NCBI GenBank assembly: GCA_022447545.1
Contig: JAKVBI010000010.1
Span: 62,001 to 126,000, forward strand
Length of the DNA stretch: 64,000 nucleotides
Direction of reading: 5' to 3'
Origin: Myxococcota bacterium
GTDB lineage: Bacteria; Myxococcota_A; UBA9160; SMWR01
The notes under the pieces are model-generated. The model saw only the letters and a program-made list of their open reading frames with translations, made no database searches and was not told where the DNA came from. Positions 23,998 through 32,529 of the stretch are shown piece by piece; position 1 is the stretch's first letter, and the number at the start of each line of letters is the position of its first letter. The position numbers were made by a program, and so were the translations under genes.

Positions 23998-24639
23998 TTA
24001 GGTTCGTGAGCTCACAAAATCATGCGCCATCGCAAGCACTGCGAACTCGAGGTGGCGGCCGAGTTCTCCGATGTCTGTATTGTCGGGATCGAGTTGGTGG
24101 GCGAGATAGCAGCCTTCGGCGAACGCCAGTGCGGAGGATGAATATTTCCTCGCGATGTCGTCCGCGAGATCTGGGTGGCTGTTTGAGAAAGTTTGTCTCA
24201 GCGCATTTTCGAAGGCGCGTCGTCCCATTTCTCGAATGCTTCGCACAGCTTCGAGCGTGGCGTGGTCATCGTGACTTCGCTCGAGCGCCAGCAGTATCAG
24301 CAGGCGCAGGAATTCCGGTGGATCGGTTTTCAGGCTGGTGAAGCCGTGTTGCAGGAGGGCCGGAAGAGGAGGACTGTCGTTGGGCGCATCAATGGACTGT
24401 TGCAGGCTTTTCAGCCATTGCCTGGCGCCTCGCTCCATGACGGCGCCGAGGAGGCCCTCCTTGCTACCGAAGTGCCAATAGATGGAACTTGCCGGGAGCC
24501 CTGAATGTTCACAGATGGCCGAGATTCCAGTGGCGGCGTAGCCACGCTCGCCCATCAGGCGTTCCGCAGCTGCGAGGATCCGGTCACGGGGACAGGGCTC
24601 TTGCGGCGTAGGGCGCTCAGCGGGGGAGGGATTGGCCAA
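23998..24639 (-). CDS. TetR/AcrR family transcriptional regulator
   Basis: A 213-residue regulator with N-terminal TetR helix-turn-helix (RILAAAERLMGERGYAATGISAICEHSGLPASSIYWHFGSKEGLL) and an all-helical ligand-binding C-terminal domain (with ALAFAEGCYLAHQLD). It should repress the RND operon that follows and release DNA on binding a pump substrate. I prefer the TTG start at 24639 because a 22-base palindrome lies directly upstream (24651-24672); a TTG at 24702 would put that palindrome inside the gene. Neither start has a strong ribosome site. Confidence 0.85.
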   Translation of the reverse strand: MANPSPAERPTPQEPCPRDRILAAAERLMGERGYAATGISAICEHSGLPASSIYWHFGSKEGLLGAVMERGARQWLKSLQQSIDAPNDSPPLPALLQHGFTSLKTDPPEFLRLLILLALERSHDDHATLEAVRSIREMGRRAFENALRQTFSNSHPDLADDIARKYSSSALAFAEGCYLAHQLDPDNTDIGELGRHLEFAVLAMAHDFVSSRT

Positions 24640-24650
24640 GGGTGGGGGTT

Positions 24651-24672
24651 CTCTGTAGCGATCGTTACAGAG
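24651..24672. promoter_or_regulatory. Palindrome, likely TetR operator
   Basis: CTCTGTAGCGATCGTTACAG plus AG is symmetric over 22 bases with one mismatched pair. It lies just upstream of the TetR coding start. Size and position fit an autoregulatory TetR-family operator that would control the whole regulator-pump operon. Confidence 0.65.
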
Positions 24673-24738
24673 CCAACCTACCGTATTTGGGCCGGTTTTC
24701 AATGGCCGGCCAACACGGTGACAAGTTTCAGGCGGGGT

Positions 24739-25818
24739 TCAGAGGGCGCCCAGGTGGGCCAGGAGTCGGTCCTCGAATGCGAAGTCGAACCCCGGCCTTT
24801 CAGGCAAGGCTTCCGTGCGCATCCAGTCCCAGGTCTGCTGAACGGCGCCTTCGAAGCTGTATTCAGGTCGCCAACCTGTGTCGTGTTGGAGGCGTTCAGT
24901 GCTGAAAAAGGTACTGCGTTGCCAATCGTGGAGGTGGGGTGCGATACGTTGGATCAGCATCGAGAGTCTGAATCGGTGCCCGGCGCGGTCCGGGGCGCTG
25001 GCCCGGATGTCCACATGGGCTTGAACGGGCGCTCCGCGAAGTTTTAGTCGCCCCGCCCAGAGGTCGTCCATGACTTCGGCCGGGATGAAAACTTTTTCGG
25101 GTTCGACGCCCACCACGCGTGCAAAGGTATCCACGTAGCCGAGATCGGTGAAGCAGTCGCCACCGGTCAGGTTGTAACGTTTTCCAAAGGTGTTGCTGTT
25201 CATCATCATCATGCGCAGCGCGCGGGCCTGATCGTCGACGTGCCCGATCTGGCCAATGGTCGTGCCTACACCTGGAACCAGGATCTTCCGACCTTCGATC
25301 ATTCGAACAAACATCCGCTGCTCGCGATCCGGCAGGATGTTCCGGGGGCCAAAGACCATGGAGAAGCAGGCGATGCTGGCAGGAAAACCGTGCTGCCGGT
25401 TTTCACGCAACAAATGGTCCTCGCACAGCAACTTGTTTAACCCGTATTCGTTCTGACGATCACTGCGATCGACCGGGCAGCCCTCGTGAATCGGAAGGAT
25501 GTGCGAGGGTGCGTAAATCACCGTGGAGCTCGCAAAGATGTAGTGTCCGACGCGGCCGCGCAGGATCTCGGTCATCAGTTTGACATCCTCGGGCCGGTAG
25601 GCGCACATGTCTTGGACGCAGTCGAATTCCTGGCTGCCCAGGAGTTCTCTCATTCGACCATGATCGGTACGGTCTGCCTTGAGGCGCCGAACGCTCGCGG
25701 GGAGTGGGGCTTCCGTGATGCCCCGGTTGAGAATCGTGACGTCATGACCGCATCGTGCTAGTTCGCGCACGAGGGAGAGTCCGTTGAATTGAGTCCCTCC
25801 GATTACCAGGACCTTCAT
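24739..25818 (-). CDS. NAD-dependent epimerase/dehydratase (extended SDR)
   Basis: A 359-residue extended SDR. The nucleotide-binding loop is GGTQFNG at residues 7-13 and the catalytic YxxxK is YGLNK in QNEYGLNKLLCEDHLLR. The C-terminal half is the substrate domain (TGWRPEYSFEGAVQQTWDWM). Related enzymes act on nucleotide sugars, but the GGTxFxG loop also occurs in chloroplast-RNA-binding-like and uncharacterised SDRs. It starts 2 bases after the amidohydrolase stop, so the two form an operon. Substrate unknown. Confidence 0.85.
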   Translation of the reverse strand: MKVLVIGGTQFNGLSLVRELARCGHDVTILNRGITEAPLPASVRRLKADRTDHGRMRELLGSQEFDCVQDMCAYRPEDVKLMTEILRGRVGHYIFASSTVIYAPSHILPIHEGCPVDRSDRQNEYGLNKLLCEDHLLRENRQHGFPASIACFSMVFGPRNILPDREQRMFVRMIEGRKILVPGVGTTIGQIGHVDDQARALRMMMMNSNTFGKRYNLTGGDCFTDLGYVDTFARVVGVEPEKVFIPAEVMDDLWAGRLKLRGAPVQAHVDIRASAPDRAGHRFRLSMLIQRIAPHLHDWQRSTFFSTERLQHDTGWRPEYSFEGAVQQTWDWMRTEALPERPGFDFAFEDRLLAHLGAL

Positions 25819-25820
25819 GG

Positions 25821-27128
25821 TCAGCCATCCATGGCAGAAGCGAGCTGCTGCCTCACGTCGCCTACCGTGACGACTCGTTTCTCCTGATCACCGATGGGGC
25901 GCGAACCCTGACCGGTCGTGTGATGCGAGATGTCGACATCGCTTGCTAGTTCGCGTAAGGCTCCCACGTTGCAGGTCTCTCGGGAGTGATTGGAGAAAGC
26001 GTCAAAGTTCCAGAGTCGAAGAGCATTGGCATGCGTGATGGCGTCGACTTCATCGTCCGGGACGCCTTCGAGACAGCGGTGCACGGTCTCGGGTGAATTC
26101 GGCCAGGTGGCATCCGAGTGTGGGTAGTCGCATTCCCAGCAGATGCGCTCGATTCCGATTTCATTCCGAATCTGGATCCCGACCCTGTCTTCGAAGAAAC
26201 AGGTGATGAAGTGGTCTCGGAAGACCTCGCTGGGTTGGCGTCCCCCCAATTGCGTGTGGGTCCAGACCGAGTGCTGTCGGTGGACGTAGTCGCAGCGTTC
26301 GAGGAAATAGGGCACCCAGCCGATTCCACCCTCGGTCAACGAAATCTTGAGCTCGGGAAATCGGCTGGGAAATTCGGCAAACATGATGTCGGACGCGCAA
26401 TTGGCGATGGCAATGGGAGTTGCGGCCATGGAGGCCTCGATGGGTGTGTCGAGGGATGGGGTGGGGAGTTCCTTGCCCGTGCCGATGTGAATGCATGCTA
26501 CGACGTCTTCGTCGCAGGCTGCTCGCCAGACCGGATCCCAATGGTCGCCACTGTGAAACCCGGGGAATCCAGCCGATTCCGGGTTTTCGAGCATGGTGAA
26601 AGCATGGCAGCCTTTTCGGGCCATACGGCGCAGTTCTTCAGCGGCGAGTGTGGGATCCCAGAGCGGCAGGATGGAGAGGGGGATGAGTCTCCCCGGATGC
26701 GAGCCACACCATTCGTCACAGTGCCAATCGTTGTACGCGCGAATCATCACGAGCGCGAGATTCAGGTCCTCAGAGCCGAACCAGAGTTTTCCGCAGAAGG
26801 ATGGAAAAGATGGAAAGCATAGGGATGCAAGTACGCCGTCAGCATTCATGTCGGCTATGCGCGCTGCAGAGTCCCAGGTCCCTCGACGGATCTGTTCATA
26901 GGAGGTCGGTTCCATGCCGTAGTCCTCGGGGGGTCGCCCGGAGACCGCGTTCAATCCGAGGTTCGGGATTTGGCGCCCTTCCCACATCCAGACATCGTGA
27001 CCGTGTTCGTTGCGGATCACATGGGGGGCCCGGTCCTTGTACTTCGGGGAAACATGCTGGTCGAACATGTCGGGGGGTTCGACGACATGATCGTCAACGC
27101 TTACCAGGACCATATCTTCCATGCGCAT
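25821..27128 (-). CDS. Amidohydrolase-2 family metal-dependent hydrolase
   Basis: A 435-residue TIM-barrel enzyme of the ACMSD/ligW-like amidohydrolase 2 group. The N terminus has VSVDDHVVEPPDMF (D-H replacing the usual H-x-H pair). Later motifs are CIHIGTG, LTEGGIGWVPYFLERCDY and WECDYPHSDATWP, which supply the remaining ligands. Such proteins are abundant in bacteria that degrade sterols, aromatics and terpenoids, and catalyse decarboxylation or hydrolysis. The ATG at 27128 follows GAGGTGACCC. It is translated with the downstream SDR gene. Substrate unknown. Confidence 0.88.
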   Translation of the reverse strand: MRMEDMVLVSVDDHVVEPPDMFDQHVSPKYKDRAPHVIRNEHGHDVWMWEGRQIPNLGLNAVSGRPPEDYGMEPTSYEQIRRGTWDSAARIADMNADGVLASLCFPSFPSFCGKLWFGSEDLNLALVMIRAYNDWHCDEWCGSHPGRLIPLSILPLWDPTLAAEELRRMARKGCHAFTMLENPESAGFPGFHSGDHWDPVWRAACDEDVVACIHIGTGKELPTPSLDTPIEASMAATPIAIANCASDIMFAEFPSRFPELKISLTEGGIGWVPYFLERCDYVHRQHSVWTHTQLGGRQPSEVFRDHFITCFFEDRVGIQIRNEIGIERICWECDYPHSDATWPNSPETVHRCLEGVPDDEVDAITHANALRLWNFDAFSNHSRETCNVGALRELASDVDISHHTTGQGSRPIGDQEKRVVTVGDVRQQLASAMDG

Positions 27129-27211
27129 GGGTCACCTCGAGGTTGTTGGGCTCATTTTCGATGATACACCCGGTTGATCACGGAGGGATCGGACTCGCCC
27201 GAGGGAAGGGG

Positions 27212-28078
27212 TCAGGTAGTCGTGTAACCGAAGTCGCGGAACACGGGGTGACTCAAAACGTGTACGTCCTCGGGCGTGAGGGAAGGGTGCCAGACGTCCA
27301 CAGAGAGGACGATGCGGTCGAGGTTCCCTTCGTGAATGACTTCGTGCTCGAAAGAATCATCGAAGGCGAGTGTCCTGGCTCGGGTCCAGGCTCTCCATTC
27401 CGTGCCCACGCGGATCTTCACGGATTCGGGTTCCGGGATTCGCACGCCGAGGTGATGGCGCTGTCGCAGGTTGGATGAGCCGCAGTGGGGTGCGATGTGG
27501 GTACCCGGTTCTGTTCCGGAAAACATCACGAATCCGAAGTTTGTGCAGAGAGGAAGTGTCTCGAGGATCCGGGTCGTTTCGGGGCAACGCTGGGTAAGTT
27601 TCTCATTCCGCCCGGATGCACCGATTAGATGCAGACCCGTCCATCGTCCCTTGGGCGTGAGGGAGGAGTTGTCGGGGTGATCTTCGATGAGTTCGGCGAT
27701 CTGCTCGAATTCGGCAATGATCGCTTCGGCGTTCTTTTCGAGGGTCTCACGAATCTCGGTCGGTTCGTCGAACCAGGGACGGCTGTCGAGGCCCTTGCAA
27801 TTCCAGACGGGCGGGTTGGAGACGTCGGCCGGGGTTTTGGCAGTTTCTGCGCTGTAAAGGCTTCGTTTTCCGTAGTTGCCTGCGATCTCGTCCCGGTCGC
27901 TGTGGGTGAGGTTCTTCCAGAGTACCCGGGCGATGCCCCGCCAACCGACCGCATCCTGGAGGCGCATGTCATACCAGTAGAGGTTGTGGAGGTTGGGGCT
28001 CGGATGGTTCCGCAGAAGGGATCGAATCGTGGCGCAGTCGCGGAGGTGTTCGGTAAACCAGCGGGTCCCGACCGGCAT
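27212..28078 (-). CDS. Aspartyl/asparaginyl beta-hydroxylase family dioxygenase
   Basis: A 288-residue protein whose C-terminal half has the AspH fold: iron ligands His in GTHIAPHCGSSN and His in DDSFEHEVIHEG, and the 2-oxoglutarate-binding Arg probably in NLRQRHHLGVRIPE. AspH enzymes hydroxylate Asp or Asn of proteins, while bacterial homologues (LpxO type) hydroxylate acyl chains of lipid A. The ATG at 28078 follows GGAGGGCCAAC; an earlier start at 28135 adds residues without a ribosome site. The Stealth gene lies about 95 bases upstream on the same strand. Target unknown. Confidence 0.85.
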   Translation of the reverse strand: MPVGTRWFTEHLRDCATIRSLLRNHPSPNLHNLYWYDMRLQDAVGWRGIARVLWKNLTHSDRDEIAGNYGKRSLYSAETAKTPADVSNPPVWNCKGLDSRPWFDEPTEIRETLEKNAEAIIAEFEQIAELIEDHPDNSSLTPKGRWTGLHLIGASGRNEKLTQRCPETTRILETLPLCTNFGFVMFSGTEPGTHIAPHCGSSNLRQRHHLGVRIPEPESVKIRVGTEWRAWTRARTLAFDDSFEHEVIHEGNLDRIVLSVDVWHPSLTPEDVHVLSHPVFRDFGYTTT

Positions 28079-28174
28079 GTTGGCCCTCCATGTCCGAGCC
28101 CGAGTGAAGCAGGGCGGAAACGCCGGTGGTACCACCTTGGACCCAGGGTTGCCAGTCCCAGTTCCCGGGGGGCG

Positions 28175-29137
28175 TCAGGCCTTTTCGATACGCTCGAAGC
28201 GCGAGGGTCTCGGGTAACGTCGCTCGAGAAAACGCAGCACCAGCGACTCGACCTGGGGGTGTGCATCTGCGCCGAAGTTGTCGTTCAGACAGCAGAACTT
28301 GGTCTTTCGTGCGTAGAGACCAGTGAGTCCCAGTCGCTGGAGCCAGATCCGATTGTCGAGACCGAGATAGCTGACGTTTCGGAGCCGAGAGCCCAGTGAG
28401 ACAGGCAGTCCGAGGCCCTCGTGAAGGAGGTACCAGGGGTAGAGGTATTCCGGTGCAATGTTACTGGGTTCTCGGAAGGGACTGGCAGCCGTGGATTCGA
28501 AGTCCGTATTCCATTGCTGAATACACTCTCGCCAGGAGTGCCCGTCCACGAACAGGGGCACATGATGGATGGAGGAGCGCTGGACGTATCCATAGCGCTC
28601 GTCGAGTAGGCGATTCGAGGATGCGAGTGCAGATTCCCAACGTGAGAGATCAGGGCTGCCCAGTTCAGAGGCGTCGTTTGCCTTCGAACGTTTGAGGTAC
28701 ACGAGGATCTTGCCGTCAGGCGCCACGAAGTCGGCCAGTTCGACCGGCCGCCCCAGCAGGTAGTCATCCGCCAGGTATGCGAAACGCTTGGAGAGGCCCG
28801 GGATTCGGTGAAGATTGGCGACGATTCCAAAGGAATTGAAAGAGGGAAGGTCCTCGGCGTCGAAGATCTGGTCGTGATGAACCACCTGCAGGCCGCGCGC
28901 TTGGAGGTTCATCCAGTCGGGAATCTGAGGGCGGGCAGTCACCACGTGCACGTTTTCGATCCAAGGCGCGTGCTGCTCCAGGGATCTTAGGCTGTAACGG
29001 AAGATATCCAGGTTGTCTCGATACCGATTGGGGTTGAGGTCGTGTTCATTGGTGGCATGTTGGGCTAGGAGGTCACTGTAACCGGGAGCAGCTCCGTCCA
29101 CCCACGTGTAGACAGCGTCGATGCTTTCTCGACTCAA
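28175..29137 (-). CDS. Stealth family polysaccharide phosphotransferase
   Basis: A 320-residue protein with the Stealth conserved regions. CR1 is IDAVYTWVDG at the N terminus, CR2 is NRYRDNLDIFRYSLRSLEQHAPWIENVHVVT, and CR3 is LSKRFAYLADDYLLGRPVEL. Stealth proteins transfer hexose-1-phosphate from nucleotide sugars in capsule and exopolysaccharide synthesis. The start is TTG at 29137, preceded by GGAGGCGACGAC. With the AspH-like gene it forms a minus-strand pair, perhaps for decorating a surface polymer. No other capsule genes are adjacent. Confidence 0.87.
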   Translation of the reverse strand: MSRESIDAVYTWVDGAAPGYSDLLAQHATNEHDLNPNRYRDNLDIFRYSLRSLEQHAPWIENVHVVTARPQIPDWMNLQARGLQVVHHDQIFDAEDLPSFNSFGIVANLHRIPGLSKRFAYLADDYLLGRPVELADFVAPDGKILVYLKRSKANDASELGSPDLSRWESALASSNRLLDERYGYVQRSSIHHVPLFVDGHSWRECIQQWNTDFESTAASPFREPSNIAPEYLYPWYLLHEGLGLPVSLGSRLRNVSYLGLDNRIWLQRLGLTGLYARKTKFCCLNDNFGADAHPQVESLVLRFLERRYPRPSRFERIEKA

Positions 29138-29199
29138 GTCGTCGCCTCCAGTGATTCAGTGGCACCCGAGTAGGAGAGAAATCCGTGTGTCAACTGGAG

Positions 29200-30051
29200 T
29201 CAGGGAAGGCCTGCACCGGGGATATCGACGCGTACCGCTTCGACGAATCCCTTCGACCGGCCCTCTGCCATGTTTTCGATGTTATCCACGGAAAGGGTGT
29301 AGAGGGTGCGGAGATCGTCTCCGCCAAGCATGCACGCAAGTGCGTTGCGACCTCGGGCTGGGACACGAGCGCTGAGGGTGCCCCCCCGTTCAACTCGAAC
29401 GAATTCCCCCTGCTCGAAGCAGGCGGTCCAGACCGCGCCAGAGGCGTCGAGCGCGATTCCGTCGGGTGTGCGGGCACCGAGGTCGGCAAAGATTTCTCGA
29501 CCCGAGAGAGAGCCGTCGGCGCTGATGGAGAACGATGTCAATCGGTGTCCCCAGGTTTCGGCCACGATCAATTGGTTACCTGCCGGGTCGATGACGGTTC
29601 CGTTGGGAAAGATGAGATCGGTTGCGGCGATCTCAACCGTGCCGTCGGTCCCCACCATGGCCATACATGTGGGGGCAGGCGTGATCCCCTGGGCAAGGGA
29701 GAAACCGAAATTTCCCACGTAGGCCCGCCCTTTAGAATCCACGACCATGTCGTTGGCAGGATAAGCGAAGGTTTGAGAGAGGTCTGCGTGCTCGACCAAT
29801 CTCCCGGCCTCCAGGCGAAACAGCTTGCGATCGTTCATGGATGCGATCAGTAAGCGCCCGTCGGGTAGCCATCCAAGACCCGAAGGGGATTCGGGAACAT
29901 CGACCACGGTTTCCGATTCGCCGTCGGGGGAAATGGCGACGACCCGCTGGCTGCCCATGTCGGAAACGAACAGTCGGCCATCTCTCCAGCGCGGCCCCTC
30001 TGGGAACTTGAGGGAATCGGTCAAGGTGTGGTCGGGTTTGAGTTCCAGCAT
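29200..30051 (-). CDS. SMP-30/gluconolactonase/LRE family hydrolase
   Basis: A 283-residue six-bladed beta-propeller. Family signatures are FPEGPRWRDGRLFVSD (metal-ligand Glu), YPANDMVVDSKGRAYVGNFG and ARTPDGIALDASGAVWTA (Asp of the metal site). SMP-30 proteins hydrolyse sugar lactones or other esters using Ca2+, Zn2+ or Mn2+. It is 34 bases downstream of the CoA-transferase gene and probably cotranscribed. In this context it may hydrolyse a lactone intermediate of a catabolic pathway. Confidence 0.88.
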   Translation of the reverse strand: MLELKPDHTLTDSLKFPEGPRWRDGRLFVSDMGSQRVVAISPDGESETVVDVPESPSGLGWLPDGRLLIASMNDRKLFRLEAGRLVEHADLSQTFAYPANDMVVDSKGRAYVGNFGFSLAQGITPAPTCMAMVGTDGTVEIAATDLIFPNGTVIDPAGNQLIVAETWGHRLTSFSISADGSLSGREIFADLGARTPDGIALDASGAVWTACFEQGEFVRVERGGTLSARVPARGRNALACMLGGDDLRTLYTLSVDNIENMAEGRSKGFVEAVRVDIPGAGLP

Positions 30052-30085
30052 GTCGGGCGTCGGCGCACGGCGCCGGGCGTCTCCT

Positions 30086-31348
30086 TCAGGATGAGGCTGT
30101 TACGCCCCGAGCTCGTAGGCCGCTGATTTCTTCTTCGGATAGGTTGAGATCCGTGCGCAGGATCTCGTCGGTGTGTTCCCCCAAAGTGGGCCAACGTCGT
30201 GAGGGGTGCTCGGGGGTCTCTGAGAACTTGATTGGGTTGCCGACGATCAGCAGAGGGTCCTCGCTATCGGGACGCGGGATTTCGAGAATCATATTGTGGT
30301 CTCGGACGTGTTCGTCGTGAATCAGATCCTCGGGAGTGTTACAGGGGCCTGAGGCAATGCCCTGGCCGCAGAGCTCCGCGCAGACTTCGAGCTTAGTCTT
30401 GTCCGATGCCCACTCTTCAATGGCCGGTCGTACGACATCGTCCAAGCGGTCCCCCCAGCCCAGGCGTGTTGCGAAGCGTTCGTCCTCAAGCCATTCGGGG
30501 TGTCCGATGGCTCGGGCCAGGAGGGCGAGGTGGTGTTCTCGAACGGCCTGGAGAACAAAGTAACCGTCCTTTGCGCGAAACGACGACACGACCCCGGCCG
30601 CTCGACGCTCTTTTCCACGAACCCCCATGGACCAGAAGAACGGAACGACATCGGCCATGGAGATCATGGCGTCGAACATCGCGATGTCGACGTGTTGGCC
30701 GCGGCCCGTGCGATCGCGCTCGCGAAGCGCCGCAAGGGTACCGATGGCCGCAAATAGAGACGATCCGATGTCCCCCAACGCTCCGGCGGCACCCAGTTTG
30801 GGCTCTTCGTCCGTTTGCCTCGCGGATTCCATGAAGCCCGCCATGGCTTCGGCCACACAGGCATAGGCGGGCCATTTCGAGTAGGGGGATTCTCGAAGGT
30901 TCCCGAAGCCTGAAACCGAGACGTAGACCAGGCCCGGATGGATCTCTGACAGCACGTCGTAGCCGAGTCCGAGGCGATCCATCGTTCCAGGGCGAAAGTT
31001 TTCCCCAACCACATCAAAGTGGGGGACCAGGCGCTTGAACAGCTCCTTCCCTTCTGGGTTCTTCAGGTCCAGGCAGATGCTCTGCTTGTTGAGACTGTTG
31101 CGCAGGTAGGTGGCACCGACCTGATTTCCGTCGATGTCTGCCACGGCGGGAAGGGCCCCACGTGCCGATTCACCACTTTCGGGGTTCTCGACCTTGACGA
31201 CGTCGGCGCCCATGTGTGCGAGCAATTGCGTCGCGAAGGGCAGGGCCTGCATCTGTTCGGCTGCGAGGATGCGGACGCCCTCGAGGGGTCTGCGCGTCTG
31301 TAGATCTTCTTGAGGGTTGGATTGAACGGACTCGGGCTGGGCGCTCAT
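30086..31348 (-). CDS. CaiB/BaiF family (class III) CoA transferase
   Basis: A 420-residue family III CoA transferase, which moves CoA between carboxylic acids via a mixed anhydride on an Asp. Features are LEGVRILAAEQMQALPFATQLLAHMGADVVKVE at the N terminus, NKQSICLDLKNPEGKELFKRL, VGENFRPGTMDRLGLGYD and a C-terminal GEHTDEIL. The ATG at 31348 has GGAGCATTTCAG upstream, which is better than the start at 31441. It is divergent from the selenoprotein operon across about 175 bases. Confidence 0.9.
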   Translation of the reverse strand: MSAQPESVQSNPQEDLQTRRPLEGVRILAAEQMQALPFATQLLAHMGADVVKVENPESGESARGALPAVADIDGNQVGATYLRNSLNKQSICLDLKNPEGKELFKRLVPHFDVVGENFRPGTMDRLGLGYDVLSEIHPGLVYVSVSGFGNLRESPYSKWPAYACVAEAMAGFMESARQTDEEPKLGAAGALGDIGSSLFAAIGTLAALRERDRTGRGQHVDIAMFDAMISMADVVPFFWSMGVRGKERRAAGVVSSFRAKDGYFVLQAVREHHLALLARAIGHPEWLEDERFATRLGWGDRLDDVVRPAIEEWASDKTKLEVCAELCGQGIASGPCNTPEDLIHDEHVRDHNMILEIPRPDSEDPLLIVGNPIKFSETPEHPSRRWPTLGEHTDEILRTDLNLSEEEISGLRARGVTASS

Positions 31349-31523
31349 CTGAAATGCTCCGAAGCTTCTGCTCCACACGGATCGCGTGGGAGAGGTGTTC
31401 TGAGGCCCGATTCGGGCCGTAATAAGGATAGAGACGTACACGATACACCAGGCCTGCCCGGTGCTGCCCGTCGGTTTACCCGGGGTGGAGAGGCGCGGTA
31501 GACTAGGTGAACGGAGCGATCGT

Positions 31524-32528
31524 GTGGTGAACGCTGAACGTCACGAATACCCGAGCTACGACGCGCTGCTCGACGACTATATCGAGCGCGGTTGGACGGA
31601 TGGGCTGCCGGTGGTTCCGCCCAGTCCGGAGAAGGTCGAGCAATTTCTCGAGGCCGCCGGCCTGAACTCGGACGAGGTTCTGGGAGCAGTTCCGACACGC
31701 GAAGTCGTGGTGACCGCGGAGCACGCGGCCATCAATGCCGTAATGGCGGGCTGCCGGCCTGAGTACATGCCCGTGGTGGTGGCGGCCATTCGTGCGCACC
31801 TTCACGAGAAGGCAAATTGTCATAGCACCACCGGAACGCTCTCGGGCGCGTCGCAGATCGTGATCGTGAACGGTCCGATAAGGCGTGAGCTCGAGATCAA
31901 CTGCGAAGGAGCGTGCTTTGGCCCGGGTTGGCGCGCGAACGCAACGATCGGTCGCGCCCTCCGGTTGGTGATACGCAACGTCTGCCGTGCCATTCCAGGT
32001 TTTCTCGATCGAGCCAGCTTTTCGAGTCCGCTTCGGTACTCCTTCTGCTTCGGGGAGAACGAGGAGGCCAGCGACTGGGCGCCGCTCCATGTCGAACGTG
32101 GACATTCGGCGGATCAGAGTACCGCCACGGTTCACTCCACCATGACCTTCGTGCCGTGTGTGGACTTCACGAGTCGCGGCCCCGAGGAGGTGTGCGAGAG
32201 CTGGCTCGGTATGTTGCGCCGTTATGGTGTGTTTACCGATCGGTTTCTGGGAGACGGACAAAATCTGGTGCTGGTCGTCGGCCCGGAGCACCAGCGCTAC
32301 TTCCTGGAGGCGGGCTGGACGAAAGACGACATCCGTCAGCATCTCTGGCCGCGGTTTCAGAACCCGGGCCCGGGAGATCGGCCCGTCATGTTGGGGAGTC
32401 CCGAGGGGCTTCTGATCGTGGCAGCCGGAGGACCGGGGATGGCCGAGACCTGGTTCATGTTTCCGCACCTGGCTTGGGCGATTACCGAGCCCATACAATC
32501 CATCCATACCGAGACCGGGAGGAGATGA
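31524..32528 (+). CDS. Uncharacterised protein, first gene of the UGSC selenoprotein operon
   Basis: A 334-residue, apparently cytoplasmic protein I cannot assign to an enzyme family. Conspicuous features are WTDGLPVVPPSPEKV, NAVMAGCRPEYMPVV, NCHSTTGTLSGASQIVIVNGP and a conserved-looking Cys-rich element CEGACFGPGWRANATIG. These suggest a metal- or thiol-based active site. The GTG at 31524 (or the next GTG codon) follows GGAG. Its TGA is one base before the ATG of the UGSC selenoprotein, so the two products are almost certainly made together and may form a complex. In other genomes the pair may be fused; I could not check. Confidence 0.75.
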   Translation: MVNAERHEYPSYDALLDDYIERGWTDGLPVVPPSPEKVEQFLEAAGLNSDEVLGAVPTREVVVTAEHAAINAVMAGCRPEYMPVVVAAIRAHLHEKANCHSTTGTLSGASQIVIVNGPIRRELEINCEGACFGPGWRANATIGRALRLVIRNVCRAIPGFLDRASFSSPLRYSFCFGENEEASDWAPLHVERGHSADQSTATVHSTMTFVPCVDFTSRGPEEVCESWLGMLRRYGVFTDRFLGDGQNLVLVVGPEHQRYFLEAGWTKDDIRQHLWPRFQNPGPGDRPVMLGSPEGLLIVAAGGPGMAETWFMFPHLAWAITEPIQSIHTETGRR

Positions 32529-32529
32529 C

